Shown: piece after piece, positions 1 through 9,561 of the stretch
Position numbering within the stretch: the stretch's first letter is position 1
How the letters are laid out: every line of letters starts with the position of its first letter
Assembly (NCBI RefSeq): GCF_900091475.1
Contig: NZ_FMIB01000002.1
Span: forward strand, 1-64,000
Length of the DNA stretch: 64,000 bases
Direction: 5' to 3'
Source of the DNA: Micromonospora chersina
GTDB lineage: Bacteria > Actinomycetota > Actinomycetes > Mycobacteriales > Micromonosporaceae
The notes under the pieces: generated by a model
Seen by the model: the letters and a program-made list of their open reading frames with translations, nothing else
Told to the model about the DNA's origin: nothing
Databases searched by the model: none
Program-made: the position numbers and the translations under genes

Positions 1-1
1 G

Positions 2-617
2 GGCGTCGACCTGCTCACCGGGGAGGGCCTGGACCGGGCGCTGGAGGGCGCGCAGGTCGTCGTCAACGTCGCCAACTCGCCGACCTTCGACGACGCCTCG
101 ATCGACTTCTTCCGTACCACCATGAACACCCTGCTGGCCGCCGGGGAGCGGGCCGGCGTGGGGCACCAGGTGGTCTCTCGATCGTCGGCGTGGACCAGGT
201 CCCCGAGCTCGACTACTACCGCGCCAAGACCGTCCAGGAGGACCTGCTGCGGCAGGGGCCCACGCCGTACTCCATCGTGCGTGCCACCCAGTTCTTCGAG
301 TTCATGAACGCGGTCCTGTCCTGGACCGCCGACGACAGCACCGTCCGGCTGCCCGCCACCCGGATCCAGCCGATGGCCGCCGCGGACGTCGTCGACGCGG
401 TCGTCGACGTCGCCACCGGGGCGCCGCTGAACGGCATCCGCAACGTCGCCGGCCCGGACGTGTTCGCCCTCGACGAGCTCGGCGGATCACCCTGACGACG
501 ACAACGACCGACGTCGGGGCGCATGTTCGCGGTGGCCGGGCAGGACGTACTGATCGGGGGCCCGGACGCGCACCTCGCGCCACGCACTACCGGGACTGGA
601 TCCGGTCCACCCGCTGA
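2..617 (+). pseudogene. NmrA-like NAD(P)-binding dehydrogenase, 5' truncated and frame-disrupted
   Basis: The translation is that of an NmrA/SDR-like NAD(P)-binding protein. It enters already open at the window edge, and the Rossmann start lies outside. Recognisable pieces lie in shifting frames: a GVDLLTGEGLDRALEGAQVVVN segment, then DYYRAKTVQEDLL and the RATQFFEFM stretch typical of these proteins, then RITL, then MFAVAGQDVLIGGPD, and finally THYRDWIRSTR followed by a TGA at 615-617. Rejoining them needs about four one-base insertions, near 172, 481, 500-522 and 581. The pieces remain protein-like across every break, which is unusual for an old pseudogene and fits recent mutation or sequence error. 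The NmrA-like assignment is from family resemblance. Confidence 0.6.
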
Positions 618-659
618 CCTGGGCGCGGGCGCGCAACCGCCGGCGGACGTCTCCCGGGA

Positions 660-2930
660 GGCGTCCGCCGAGCCCGGGGGCGCCGTCCCGGATCACCGTG
701 ACTCCGGTCCGGCGGCTCGCGGAGGCGGTCGACCAGCTCGCGCGCCGCCTGGGCGAACCGCCGGTCGGACTCGCACGGCCGGTGTCCCTGGATCGGCGGC
801 GGGACGCTGTCGCCGGGCGGGCCACCACCTCGGCGGGATCCCGCAGTCGGCGGTCCACGGCCGCGGCGCCCCGCCGACCGTGGCCGGCGCGCCCGGCCGG
901 TGCGGGGAGAAGATCCAGCCGCCGACCGGGTCGGTGTCGCGCCACAGGTTCAGCCACCGCCAGCCGACCCGGGCGCCGACTCGTGCAGCACCTCGTCGTC
1001 GAGGTAGGCGGGAAGAGCCGGGCGTAGAGTCGGCGCAGGGGCGAGGCGTGGGTGAGCAGGGCGACCCGGTCGCTGATCCCGGGCGGCAACTGGAGCACCG
1101 TCGCGGCGGCCAGGACCGAACCGTGGCTGTGTCCCGTGAGCAGCACCGCGTGGCCCCGGCCGACCAGGTACGTGATCCGCCGGGTCAGCTCCGGCACGGC
1201 CCGTTCGGCGTAACAGGGTGGCGCGAAGGGGTGCGCGGCCCGGGGCCAGAACGTGCCCAGGTCCCACAGGACGCCGACGTGGCGCCGGAACTCCACCGTC
1301 CGGTAGGCGAAGATCGCGCCGACCACCAGGCCGAGGATGATCGCGGCGATCACCCAGCTGCCGAACGCGATGCCGAAGGTGACGAGGCCGGCCGGCACCC
1401 CGGCGTACCGCTCGAAGACGTCGCCGGGGCGCAGGTCCAGCACGCCGATGGTGGTGGTGGCCGTGCCGAGCCCGGCGAGGCAGGCGTAGACCACCGCCAG
1501 CGGGATCAGGCGCTCGGTGAACCGGGCCTTCGCGATCGCCCGCCGCACCTGCCGCAGCCGCGGCCCGGCTTCGGCCGGCGGGTCCGGATGGTCGCGCGCG
1601 ACGATCGCCGCCGCGGCGCGCGACCGGCCGGGTCGGGTGGCCAGCGTCACCAGGCCCGCCACGGCAAGCGTGACGAGCGCCGCCCGGAAGAAGCCGTAGA
1701 TCGCCCAGGTGTACGCCCGGGGCGGCCCGGCGGCCGGTCCCGCCGCGGGCGGCGCGTTGCGGTCCAGGAAGTCCGCCACCCGGTAGACCGTCTCGGCGGA
1801 GTACGCCACGGCCAGGCCGATCGCCGCGGCGGTGCTCGCCAGCGCTCCCAGCCCGAGCAGCGGCGTGGCGCCCGGCCGGCGGTCCCGGGGCCACAGCAGC
1901 ACGGCTCCCAGCGCGGCAAGCAGGGCGGTCTGGGTGACGAACAGCCAGGTGAGGGTCGCGTCGTAGCCGGGGAGGCCACCCCCCTCGGGCCAGCGCGCCG
2001 GGCCGGTCAGGACGTGAAGCCCGACCACGACGGTCAGGACGACGGCGCTGGTCCGCAGCATGCTGGTGACCCGGTCGAGTCGCCGGTCCTCGGCGGCCCG
2101 GTCGATCAGCGCGGGCGTGCAGAGCATCACCACGCAGGCGGCCAGGACGGCGCCGGTCACGACGGCCAGCGCGACGGTGCCGGCCGAGGCGCCGGGGGAG
2201 GCGCGGGCGGCGAGCAGGGTGACGTCGAGTGTCGCGAACGCCGCCGCGACGTGGAGGGAGCGCAGCCGACCCACCAGCGGCTCCGCGTCCCACCTGCCGA
2301 CGGTGCCGAGCCGGTGCCCGGAGACCCCCGCCTCGGGTGGGCGGAACGCGTCGAACGCCCGTCCCGGCCGGGTGCTGGCACGCCAGACCAGGCCGACGGC
2401 GGCGGCCGGGACCAGTCCCAGGACCGCCAGCCGCAGCCCGGCCGGTCGCCCGCCCAGCCAGGACAGCCAGCTGCGCCCGGCCAGGCAGTGCGGCGAGGCC
2501 AGGCAGCGCCAGGCGACGAGGTCCAGCGCGACGCCGGCGAAGGCGAGCACGTACAGCGCGGTGAGCGTGAGCGCCAGCAGGCGGCACAGCGCCCGGACCG
2601 TCGCGTCCGAGCCGTGGTTCCCCGGGCGCATCCAGATGGCCAGGTTGGCCAGCATGAACGGCAGCAGGAACACCAGCGACAGGGTCCGGCCCATGGTCCC
2701 GGAGGCAGGTCACCCCAGCGGTACGCCTCCACCGTCGCCCCGTCGGCGCCGGCGTCGGGACAGCGGTGGCGGAGCCGGTAGAAGCCGCCGTCGCGGTCGC
2801 CCGCGACCTGCTCGACCGGCGGCAGGTCCGGGGCCTGGCCGGCGCCCGCGCTGGCGGCCCCGTGCACCCGCAGCTCCACGACGTCGTCGGACGTCCCGGG
2901 CCCGCTGCGCCGCGCTGCTGCATCCGACAT
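660..2930 (-). CDS. multi-pass membrane protein with lipase-like GxSxG motif, frameshifted
   Basis: The gene begins at ATG 2930 (MSDAAARRSGPG, then a DDVVELRVHGAAS segment) and continues as a polytopic membrane protein with many hydrophobic helices. After the helices comes a short hydrolase-like stretch, LLTGHSHGSVLAAATVLQ, whose GHSHG fits a serine-hydrolase nucleophile elbow. No intact frame covers it. A base is missing near 2705 (GAC CTG [A]CC TCC restores the frame), and others near 1010, near 980 and between about 800 and 880. After each correction the protein sense resumes, for example LFPAYLDDEVLHE and RWLNLWRDTDPVGGWIFSP. The 3' end is uncertain; the last recognisable sequence (FAQAARELVDRL) lies near 720-750. 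Function is unknown. It lies downstream of, and in the same orientation as, the glycoside hydrolase gene. Confidence 0.5.
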
Positions 2931-3002
2931 CGGCCCCCGAGCCGTCCTGAGGGTCCGAACCGGGTCGACCCGGTCGCGGCCCGCCCCGCGCCAACGGGCG
3001 GT

Positions 3003-6000
3003 CTACCCCACCCGGTCGGGCCCAACCCCGCGCCGGGTGCCGGTGCCGGGCGGGGTCGTTGCGCTCGCTGGTGCGGGTGGTCCCTGCGCACCACGGAGAG
3101 CAGCAGGCCGGCCGCGGCCAGGGCGGCTCCGGCGACGGCGGCGTACGCCGGGAGGTCGGTGGGAATGCCCAGGTAGACGGTGATGCCGAGGATGCGGGAC
3201 AGGCCCCAGGGCAGCAGCGCCATCTGGTCGTTCCACACGGTCAGCGCCCGCTCCAGGCCGATCGCCGTGACCAGGCCGGCCAGCAGCCCGAGCGGCACGC
3301 CCGCAGCGGTCAGGGTCAGCCCGACGGCGCGGCGGCGCGGCAGGCCGTACCGGTCGCGGAGGACGACCGCGGTGGCCACGAAGAGCCAGCAGAACGCCGC
3401 GAACGCGACGGTGAGGTAGGCGGCGCGCAGCGCCGGCGCGGTCCAGAAGGCGAACCAGTACCGCCCCGGCCCGCGCCCGGCCAGCGCAGCCAGGAGCAGC
3501 GTGCTGCGCAGCAGCGCGACCCCGCCGACCACGGCCCACAGGTGGAACGGGTCGCGCCGGCCGACCACGAGGCGGACGACGAGGGCGAACAGCGCCCATC
3601 CGCCGAGGGTGACCAGCAGGTGCGCGGGGGCCGCGAACCAGGTGAACACGAGCCGGCTCGCCACCAGGACCACAGCCGGCAGCAGCCAGACCAGGATCCG
3701 GTCCGCCCGGGGCACGGGCGCCGGCAGCGCCGCCACCCGCCACGGCCGGACCGCGCCGAGCAGCAGCCCGCGCGCGGCGCCGCCACCGACCCCGCGACCC
3801 CGCAGGCCGAGCAGCACCACCGCGAGGATCAACGCGAGCAGCGCCCGGGCCGCCCACGCCATGGCCGGGTCCCGGTCCGCGCGCCGCGCCCCGAGGTCGG
3901 CGGCCGTGAAGTTGTACGCGGGCAGGTCCAGGTCGGCGCCGTAGCGCTGGCGGTGCGCGTCCCGCGCCGCGTGGTACGCCGTCTCGGCCGCGCGCCACCC
4001 CGCGTAGGCGTCGGGGGCGCCGGTGTCCAGCCACTGCGCGTGCCGCAGCACCATGGTCCGGTAGGCCGCCAGCGCCTCGAACAGGTTCACCTCGTAGTCG
4101 AGCGTGTCGGTGAAGTGCTCGCGCAGCCCGGCGTCGCGCCACGTGCCCGGGTCGGTGGCGGCGACCAGATCGCGCATGCGCCGGGCCAGCGCCACGGCCT
4201 GCCCGCCCTCGTCGATCGCCGCGTCGACCCGGTCGCCGGTCACCGCGTAGATGCTGTCGAGCGCGGCGGAGTCGCCGGTCGGGATGTCCCACTCGAAGAT
4301 CCACATCATGGGCGGCGGCTCCAGCCCGAGCGCCCGCACCGACCGGTCGGCGTACGGCCCGATGTAGAGGCCCTTGGTGACCGCCTCCCGGGACAGCGCC
4401 ATGGCCTGCCCGATCGCGGCGACGGTGGCCGGGTCGGCGGAGAACGTCCGGTACGCCCAGTCCGCCGTGACCTGCGCGGGGTCGGCGTCCGGGTCCCAGG
4501 CCAGCCGGGCGACGGCGTACGTGTTGAGGTCGTAGAGCTGCCAGAACCCGCTGCGCAGGTAGAGCGACATGGGCCCGGCGCGCAGCGGGCCGCCGTCCTG
4601 CGTCCAGTTCCAGACGCCCTCGACCCTCGGGTTGGCGGCGAGGAACGCGCGCAGCGCCTGGCGGTGCAGCGGGCCGAGGTCGTTGGGCAGCGCGCCGAAC
4701 CCCTCGAACTCGCGCCGGGCCTGGAACTCCACGATGCGGCGGTGCGCGCCGGCCAGCAGTGTGGTGTTCAGCGGCAGGTGGCTGTAGAAGTCGCCGAGGA
4801 CGTACTTGGTGGACACGATCAGGTGCGGGTCGTCGAACCCGCCCAGCACCCGCGCGTACGACCCGGGGTTGGTGTGCAGGTCGCCGACGGCGCCCACGCC
4901 GACGGTCCAGGTGCGGAAGATGATCTCCCGGCCGGCCTGTCCCGCGGTGTCGAGCAGCGCCCGCAGCATCGCGCGCACGGACGCCTCGGTGGTGACGGCG
5001 AGCTTCGAGGAGTAGTCCCAGCCGTCCCCGGCGTACACCTCGCCGCCCTCACCGACGCGGACCATCAGGCCGTCGACGAAGGGCAGGCTCTCGAACAGCT
5101 CGGCCAGCCCGGCCCGGTAGACCGCCCACAGCCGGGGATCGGTCACGTCGAGGCCGCCGACGGTCCTGGTCAGGTACGCCTCCAGCGGCGGCGACACCGC
5201 GAGCATGTCGGTGAGCAGGAAGACCTTCACGCCCATCTCCTCGGCGTACCCGAAGACCGGGCCGAAGGCCGCGACCATGGCCCGCGCGCGGTCGACGTGC
5301 GGGTCGCCGGGCGGGTAGACGGCGTGCCCGTCGCCGACCTTCGCGAAGGTGACGTACTCCAGGAAGCCCGGCACGACGACGGCGTTGTAGCCCTGCGCCA
5401 CCGAGTGGTCGACGAACTGCCGGAACTGCGCCCCGATGCGGGCCACCGCGGCGGCGTCCACCCACGGCGCCCGCGGCAGCAGCGCCTCCCGGACCACGTC
5501 GGTGTTCAGGTTGTAGTCGTCGCCCGCCGCGAAGGCGGCCGGGTCCGGCTCGCGGCCCACCGAGCCGACGTCGGTCAGCCGTAGGCCGAGCCGGGGCGTG
5601 ACCAGCCGGCCCGCGTCGGCGGCGGGCAGCGCCTCGGCGCCGGAGCGGATTCGGTCGGCGAGCCGGTACAGCCCGGCCGCGACGCCCGCCACGTCGCCCC
5701 CTCGACGGTCAACTCGTTCCCGCGGACGTCCATCCGGTACGACTCGGGCGCCGGGTCCGGCGCGGCGAGCACGCCCGCCCGCAGCGTGGTCACCGCCGCG
5801 AGGTCCGGTGCGCGCGGTCCGGCCGGTGCGTCGGTCCGGGGCGCGGTCGGGCCCGGCGGGGCCGGTGTGACGACCGGGCGGGGCAGGCCGCGGGAGACGA
5901 GCGCGTCCGCGACGGCGGCGGCGGCCTTGCGGGTACGCAACTCGTCCGGCACGACCACGGCGGCCAGCGGCGGCGCCGGCGCCGCGACCCGTGGGGGCGC

Positions 6001-6153
6001 GGCCGCGACGTCCTCGCGCGGCACGGTGGCGGGGCGGTGGCTCAGCCCGAGCGCGCCGTCGACGCCCCAGGCCACGCCCGCGCCGAGCAGCAACACGACG
6101 AGGGCGGCGGCGAGCAGCGGGTACGGCCGCCGGACCGGAGCAACGCGAATCAC
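3003..6153 (-). CDS. membrane-anchored glycoside hydrolase, alpha-glucuronidase-like, frameshifted near its start and end
   Basis: GTG 6153 starts a protein with an N-terminal signal-anchor (PYPLLAAALVVLLLGAGVAWG). A large extracellular domain follows. Stretches such as LMVRVGEGGEVY, EGVWNWTQDGGP and LNTYAVARLAWDPDAD resemble GH67-type alpha-glucuronidases and related GH20-like folds. The last roughly 300 residues form several membrane helices, an unusual combination for a hydrolase. One base is missing in a C-run at 5697-5701 (NELTVEGGDVAGVAAG is restored if a C is added). A second frame change near 3060 is needed to reach the stop at 3003. The substrate is inferred only; a sugar-acid polymer is plausible. 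Confidence 0.55.
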
Positions 6154-6232
6154 GCTCGCATGGTAGGGGCGCTTCCGCCGCCGCCGGCTCGTCGAATCCG
6201 GTGAGCGGCCCTCTCCGTCCGGACCCCGAAAC

Positions 6233-6292
6233 GCAACTATTGGTTGCGCGAGGCGCGCCGCCGGGGTAGCGTCATGTGCAACCAAACGTTGC
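6233..6292 (+). promoter_or_regulatory. promoter with two identical-architecture dyads, probable ArsR operators
   Basis: Two 15-bp inverted repeats of the form GCAAC-N5-GTTGC lie at 6233-6247 and 6278-6292, start-to-start 45 bp. A plausible promoter sits between them: TTGCGC at 6244-6249, a 17-bp spacer and TAGCGT at 6267-6272. The first dyad overlaps the -35 region; the second overlaps the expected transcription start and abuts the AGGAGG ribosome binding site. This layout fits repression by the ArsR protein encoded two genes into the operon; that link is inference. Confidence 0.7.
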
Positions 6293-6303
6293 AGGAGGAT
6301 GCC

Positions 6304-6765
6304 GTGGAATTCGGAACCATCGAGCGCGAGATCTACGTCGAGGCGTCGCCCGAGGTCGTCTTCGAGGTGGTGAGCAGCCCCGACCACCTCAAGCAGTGGT
6401 GGCCGGACGACGCCCGGTACGACCCGACGCCCGGGTCGACGGGGGAGATCGTCTTCGGCGATCCCGACGCGGGTGGGGCGGTGGTGCCGTTCACCGTCGT
6501 CGACGCGCGGCCCCCGCAGCGGTTCTCGTTCCGGTGGACGCAGCCGGCCGGCGAGGTCGCGGCGGAGGGCAACTCGCTGCTGGTCACCTTCGACCTGACC
6601 CCGTCCGGCGGCGGAACGCTGCTCAGGATGACCGAGACCGGCTTCCGCGAGATGGGCTGGGAGATCGCCGTCCTGGAGCAGCAGTACCGGGAGCACGTCA
6701 CCGGCTGGGACTTCTACCTGCCGCGGCTGGTGTCGTACGCGGCGACGGTGGAGGTGCGGGCGTGA
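6304..6765 (+). CDS. SRPBCC (AHSA1/START-like) domain protein
   Basis: The protein has 153 residues in the SRPBCC fold, a helix-grip barrel that binds hydrophobic ligands. Characteristic features are the N-terminal EREIYVEASPEVVFEVVSSPDHLKQWW segment and the WEIAVLEQQYREHVTGWDFYL C-terminal helix. The GTG at 6304 is chosen because AGGAGGAT precedes it at 6293-6300; the in-frame extension to 6244 would run through the promoter. The next gene overlaps by 4 bases (GTGA), so the two are translationally coupled. SRPBCC plus ArsR pairs are common in actinobacteria, usually as small stress or xenobiotic-responsive cassettes. The ligand is unknown. Confidence 0.85.
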   Translation: MEFGTIEREIYVEASPEVVFEVVSSPDHLKQWWPDDARYDPTPGSTGEIVFGDPDAGGAVVPFTVVDARPPQRFSFRWTQPAGEVAAEGNSLLVTFDLTPSGGGTLLRMTETGFREMGWEIAVLEQQYREHVTGWDFYLPRLVSYAATVEVRA

Positions 6766-7112
6766 GCACCGGGGTGGCCGAGCAGGTCGACGACGATCTC
6801 TGGTCCGCGATCGGGGATCCGACCCGCCGGCGGATGCTCGACCTGCTGCTGGTCGAGGGCCACGGCACCGCGACCACGCTGAGTCAGCAGATGCCGGTCA
6901 CCCGCCAGGCGGTGGCCAAGCACCTCGGCGTCCTCGACCGGGTCGGCCTGGTCCGGGGGACGCCGGAGGGCCGCGAGAAGCGGTACCGGGTGGACGACGC
7001 GCAGCTCGCCCGCGCGGTGGCCCAGCTGGCCTCGGTCGGATCGGCGTGGGACGCCCGACTGCAGCGCATCAAGCGGATCGCCGAGGCGATCCAGCGCACC
7101 CGACAGGACTGA
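6762..7112 (+). CDS. ArsR family winged-helix regulator
   Basis: The protein has 116 residues. DDDLWSAIGDPTRRRMLDLLLVEG is the classic ArsR opening, followed by the helix-turn-helix TTLSQQMPVTRQAVAKHLGVLDRVGLVRG and the wing GREKRYRVDD. No cysteine metal site is visible, so this is the non-metal subgroup usually paired with SRPBCC genes. The start overlaps the upstream stop (GTGA). The two dyads upstream of the first gene are the obvious candidate autoregulatory sites. Confidence 0.92.
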   Translation: MSTGVAEQVDDDLWSAIGDPTRRRMLDLLLVEGHGTATTLSQQMPVTRQAVAKHLGVLDRVGLVRGTPEGREKRYRVDDAQLARAVAQLASVGSAWDARLQRIKRIAEAIQRTRQD

Positions 7113-7136
7113 CGAACGAGAGCAGGGAGAGACGAG

Positions 7137-7580
7137 ATGGTGGACATCCTGCACCGCGTCGGGGTCAAGACCCCGACGCCGGCGAAGGTGTACGAGGCGC
7201 TGACGACCGTCGAGGGCCTCGCCGGTTGGTGGACGGACGACACGAAGGGCAGCGCCGACGTCGGTGGTGTCCTGGAGTTCCGCTTCCCGCCCGGCGGCTT
7301 CGACATGGAGGTCGTCGAGCTGCGGCCGTCGGAGCGGGTGGCGTGGCGGGTGGCCGACGGCCCCGAGGAGTGGCTGGGCACCACGATCGACTGGGACCTG
7401 CGCCAGGACGGTGACTACACGATCGTGCTGTTCGCGCACCGGGGCTGGCGGGAGCCGGTGGAGTTCATGCACCACTGCAGCACCAAGTGGGGCTCCTACC
7501 TGATGAGCCTGAAGTCGCTCGTCGAGACCGGCGACGGGGCGCCGTCGCCGCGGGACGTGCAGATCAGCGACTGGCACTGA
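7137..7580 (+). CDS. SRPBCC domain protein (AHSA1-like)
   Basis: The protein has 147 residues, is the third gene of the ArsR operon and starts 24 bases after the regulator behind AGGGAGAG. The sequence MVDILHRVGVKTPTPAKVYEALTTVEGLAGWW is the conserved SRPBCC N-terminus; FAHRGWREPVEFMHHCSTKWGSYL is the C-terminal helix lining the ligand cavity. It is distinct in sequence from the first SRPBCC gene, so this cassette carries two different ligand-binding barrels. The ligand is unknown. Confidence 0.85.
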   Translation: MVDILHRVGVKTPTPAKVYEALTTVEGLAGWWTDDTKGSADVGGVLEFRFPPGGFDMEVVELRPSERVAWRVADGPEEWLGTTIDWDLRQDGDYTIVLFAHRGWREPVEFMHHCSTKWGSYLMSLKSLVETGDGAPSPRDVQISDWH

Positions 7581-7669
7581 GCCCGGTGATGATGCCGTTC
7601 GAAACCATGCCGACCGGGTAGACGCCGCCCGTGCTCGCGCTCGACGGGCCACGGACGGAAGGGACGGCC

Positions 7670-8260
7670 ATGACCAGGATCGGCATCATCATCGGGAGCA
7701 CGCGTCCCGGACGCAACGGGGAGGCGGTGGCCCGCTGGGTGCACGAGATCGCCTCCCGGCGCGACGACGCCCAGTACGAACTCGTCGACATCAAGGACTT
7801 CAACCTGCCCCACCTCGACGAGATGGCGCCGCCGTCACTCGGCCAGTACACCCAGCCGCACACCCTGCGATGGGCCGAGAAGATCGCCTCCTACGACGGC
7901 TACGTCTTCGTCACACCGGAGTACAACCACTCCACCTCCGGCGCGCTGAAGAACGCGATCGACTTCCTCTACGCCGAGTGGAACAACAAGGCGGTCGGGT
8001 TCGTCAGCTACGGCAGCGTCGGCGGCACCCGGGCGGTGGAACACCTCCGCCTGGTTGTCGCCGAACTGCAGATGGCGGACGTACGGGCCCAGGTCGCGCT
8101 CTCCCTCTTCACCGACTTCGAGAACTTCAGCGTCTTCAAACCCGGTGACCACCAGGTCGGTGCGGTGAACACGATGCTCGACCAGTTGGCCGCCTGGAGC
8201 GGCGCCCTGGCGCACCTGCGCGCCGGCACCACGATGGCCACCCCGCAGTCCGGCGCGTAG
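7670..8260 (+). CDS. NAD(P)H-dependent FMN reductase
   Basis: The protein has 196 residues with a flavodoxin-like fold. The phosphate-binding loop GSTRPGRNGEAVARW follows the first strand IGIIIGST, and the family signature TPEYNHSTSGALKNAIDFLY is complete. It probably reduces FMN or quinones with NAD(P)H in the cytoplasm. The ATG at 7670 is chosen because it lies just before the first beta strand. It is separated from the ArsR operon by 89 bases, so it may be transcribed separately. Confidence 0.9.
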   Translation: MTRIGIIIGSTRPGRNGEAVARWVHEIASRRDDAQYELVDIKDFNLPHLDEMAPPSLGQYTQPHTLRWAEKIASYDGYVFVTPEYNHSTSGALKNAIDFLYAEWNNKAVGFVSYGSVGGTRAVEHLRLVVAELQMADVRAQVALSLFTDFENFSVFKPGDHQVGAVNTMLDQLAAWSGALAHLRAGTTMATPQSGA

Positions 8261-8337
8261 CCGGCCGGACCGATGAGTTCCGCCCACCGAGGCGGTCTGC
8301 CGAGGGACGGAGTACGCACCGAAGGGGGAGGAATCCC

Positions 8338-8970
8338 ATGGGCAGGCTCGTCGTGACGGAGTTCGTGACGCTGGACGGGGTGGCGCAGGCACCGGGGCAG
8401 CCCGAGGAGGACCGCGCCGGCGGCTTCGCCCACGGCGGGTGGCAGGCGCCGTTGCTGGACCACGAGTCCGGCGCCGCCATGTTCGCGCAGGCCAGCAGCA
8501 TGGACGCACTGCTGCTGGGCCGCCGGACCTACGAGATCTTCGCCGACTACTGGCCGACGGCGCCCGCGGAGATCCCCTTCACCGGGCTGCTCAACCGGGT
8601 GCCCCGGTACGTGGCGAGCCGCACCCTCCACGAGCCGCTGGGCTGGGAGGGTGCGACGCTCCTCCGCGGCGCCCTCGCCGAGGCCGTCACCGGGCTCAAG
8701 GAACGCCACGACGAGGTGCACGTGATCGGCAGCCTCGACCTGGTGCAGTCGTTGCTGCGCCTCGGCGTCGTGGACCGCCTGAACCTGTGGCTCTACCCGC
8801 TGACGCTCGGCAGCGGCAAGCGGCTCTTCGCGGGCGGCACGGTCCCGGCGGCGTTCCGGCTCACCGAATCGGTCACCCACCCCTCCGGCGCGCTCCAGTT
8901 GACGTACGAGACGGCGGGCACCCCGACCTACGGCAACCTCGCGCATCCGGCCGACGGCCGGGACGGTTGA
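8338..8970 (+). CDS. dihydrofolate reductase family (RibD C-terminal domain) protein
   Basis: The protein has 210 residues. MGRLVVTEFVTLDGVAQAPG is the typical start of this family; LLLGRRTYEIFADYWP and VIGSLDLVQSLLRLGVVDRLNLWLYPLTLGSGKRLF are the nucleotide-binding and C-terminal signature regions. A good ribosome binding site (GGGGGAGG) precedes ATG 8338. Such stand-alone RibD_C proteins are NADPH-binding reductases of undefined substrate and are not the essential folate enzyme. Confidence 0.88.
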   Translation: MGRLVVTEFVTLDGVAQAPGQPEEDRAGGFAHGGWQAPLLDHESGAAMFAQASSMDALLLGRRTYEIFADYWPTAPAEIPFTGLLNRVPRYVASRTLHEPLGWEGATLLRGALAEAVTGLKERHDEVHVIGSLDLVQSLLRLGVVDRLNLWLYPLTLGSGKRLFAGGTVPAAFRLTESVTHPSGALQLTYETAGTPTYGNLAHPADGRDG

Positions 8971-9001
8971 CCCGCCTCGGTCCGGGCCGGTGGACAGCCA
9001 G

Positions 9002-9229
9002 TCAGCGGCTCGTCGCCGCCTCCCGGTCGCGACCCGCCGCGGCGCCGTCGAGGGCGTCCATGCGGTCAAGGGCGACGGCGCCATCCGCGCGGGCCCACGC
9101 ATCGCCGGCGGGCGCCGCTCCCGCGCCGCGCCGCCCTGCCCGCAGGACCGCCAACCCCACCGTCACCGCGGACAAGGACAACACCGCCGCCTGCAGCAGC
9201 CGGCTTCTCCTGGCGCGCCTACGCTTCAC
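9002..9229 (-). CDS. small basic membrane-anchored protein
   Basis: A 75-residue protein starts at GTG 9229 behind GGAGAG. It has a very basic head (VKRRRARRSR), one hydrophobic helix (LLQAAVLSLSAVTVGLAVL) and an Ala/Arg/Asp-rich tail. No family was recognised. The ribosome binding site and the helix are the only support. It is divergent from the envelope gene trio that follows. Confidence 0.4.
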   Translation of the reverse strand: MKRRRARRSRLLQAAVLSLSAVTVGLAVLRAGRRGAGAAPAGDAWARADGAVALDRMDALDGAAAGRDREAATSR

Positions 9230-9561
9230 CTGATCTCTCCCTTCACCACGGGTGTCTCCGGTCCCATCGTGAAGGCGCGGGAGCGAAAGCGCGGCACGTT
9301 CGGTGCGGTTGACCCGTTCGGGCTGTTCCGGCCGGCGTGGCGGCACACCCACCCCCGTGGCATCCCACCTGGCCAGCGGGCGGGCATAACTCCCGCGCCG
9401 GCGGGCATTCCCCGACCGGCCCGAGCCGAACACGACATATTCGACGCCGCCTCCGCGCGCACGTCAACGAGGCCCGATCCCGTCCTTCACAGGGGAGTCT
9501 GGCGTCGCGGGGGAGTTTCCCGGCCGCGTCGGCGGCCGGGAGCGAGGGAGGGAGCAGGGCC
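9230..9561 (+). other. intergenic region, no gene seen
   Basis: These 332 bases separate the small basic protein from the divergent envelope genes. No convincing coding sequence, dyad operator or terminator was found. The region should contain both divergent promoters, but no clear -35/-10 pair stands out. Confidence 0.4.
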
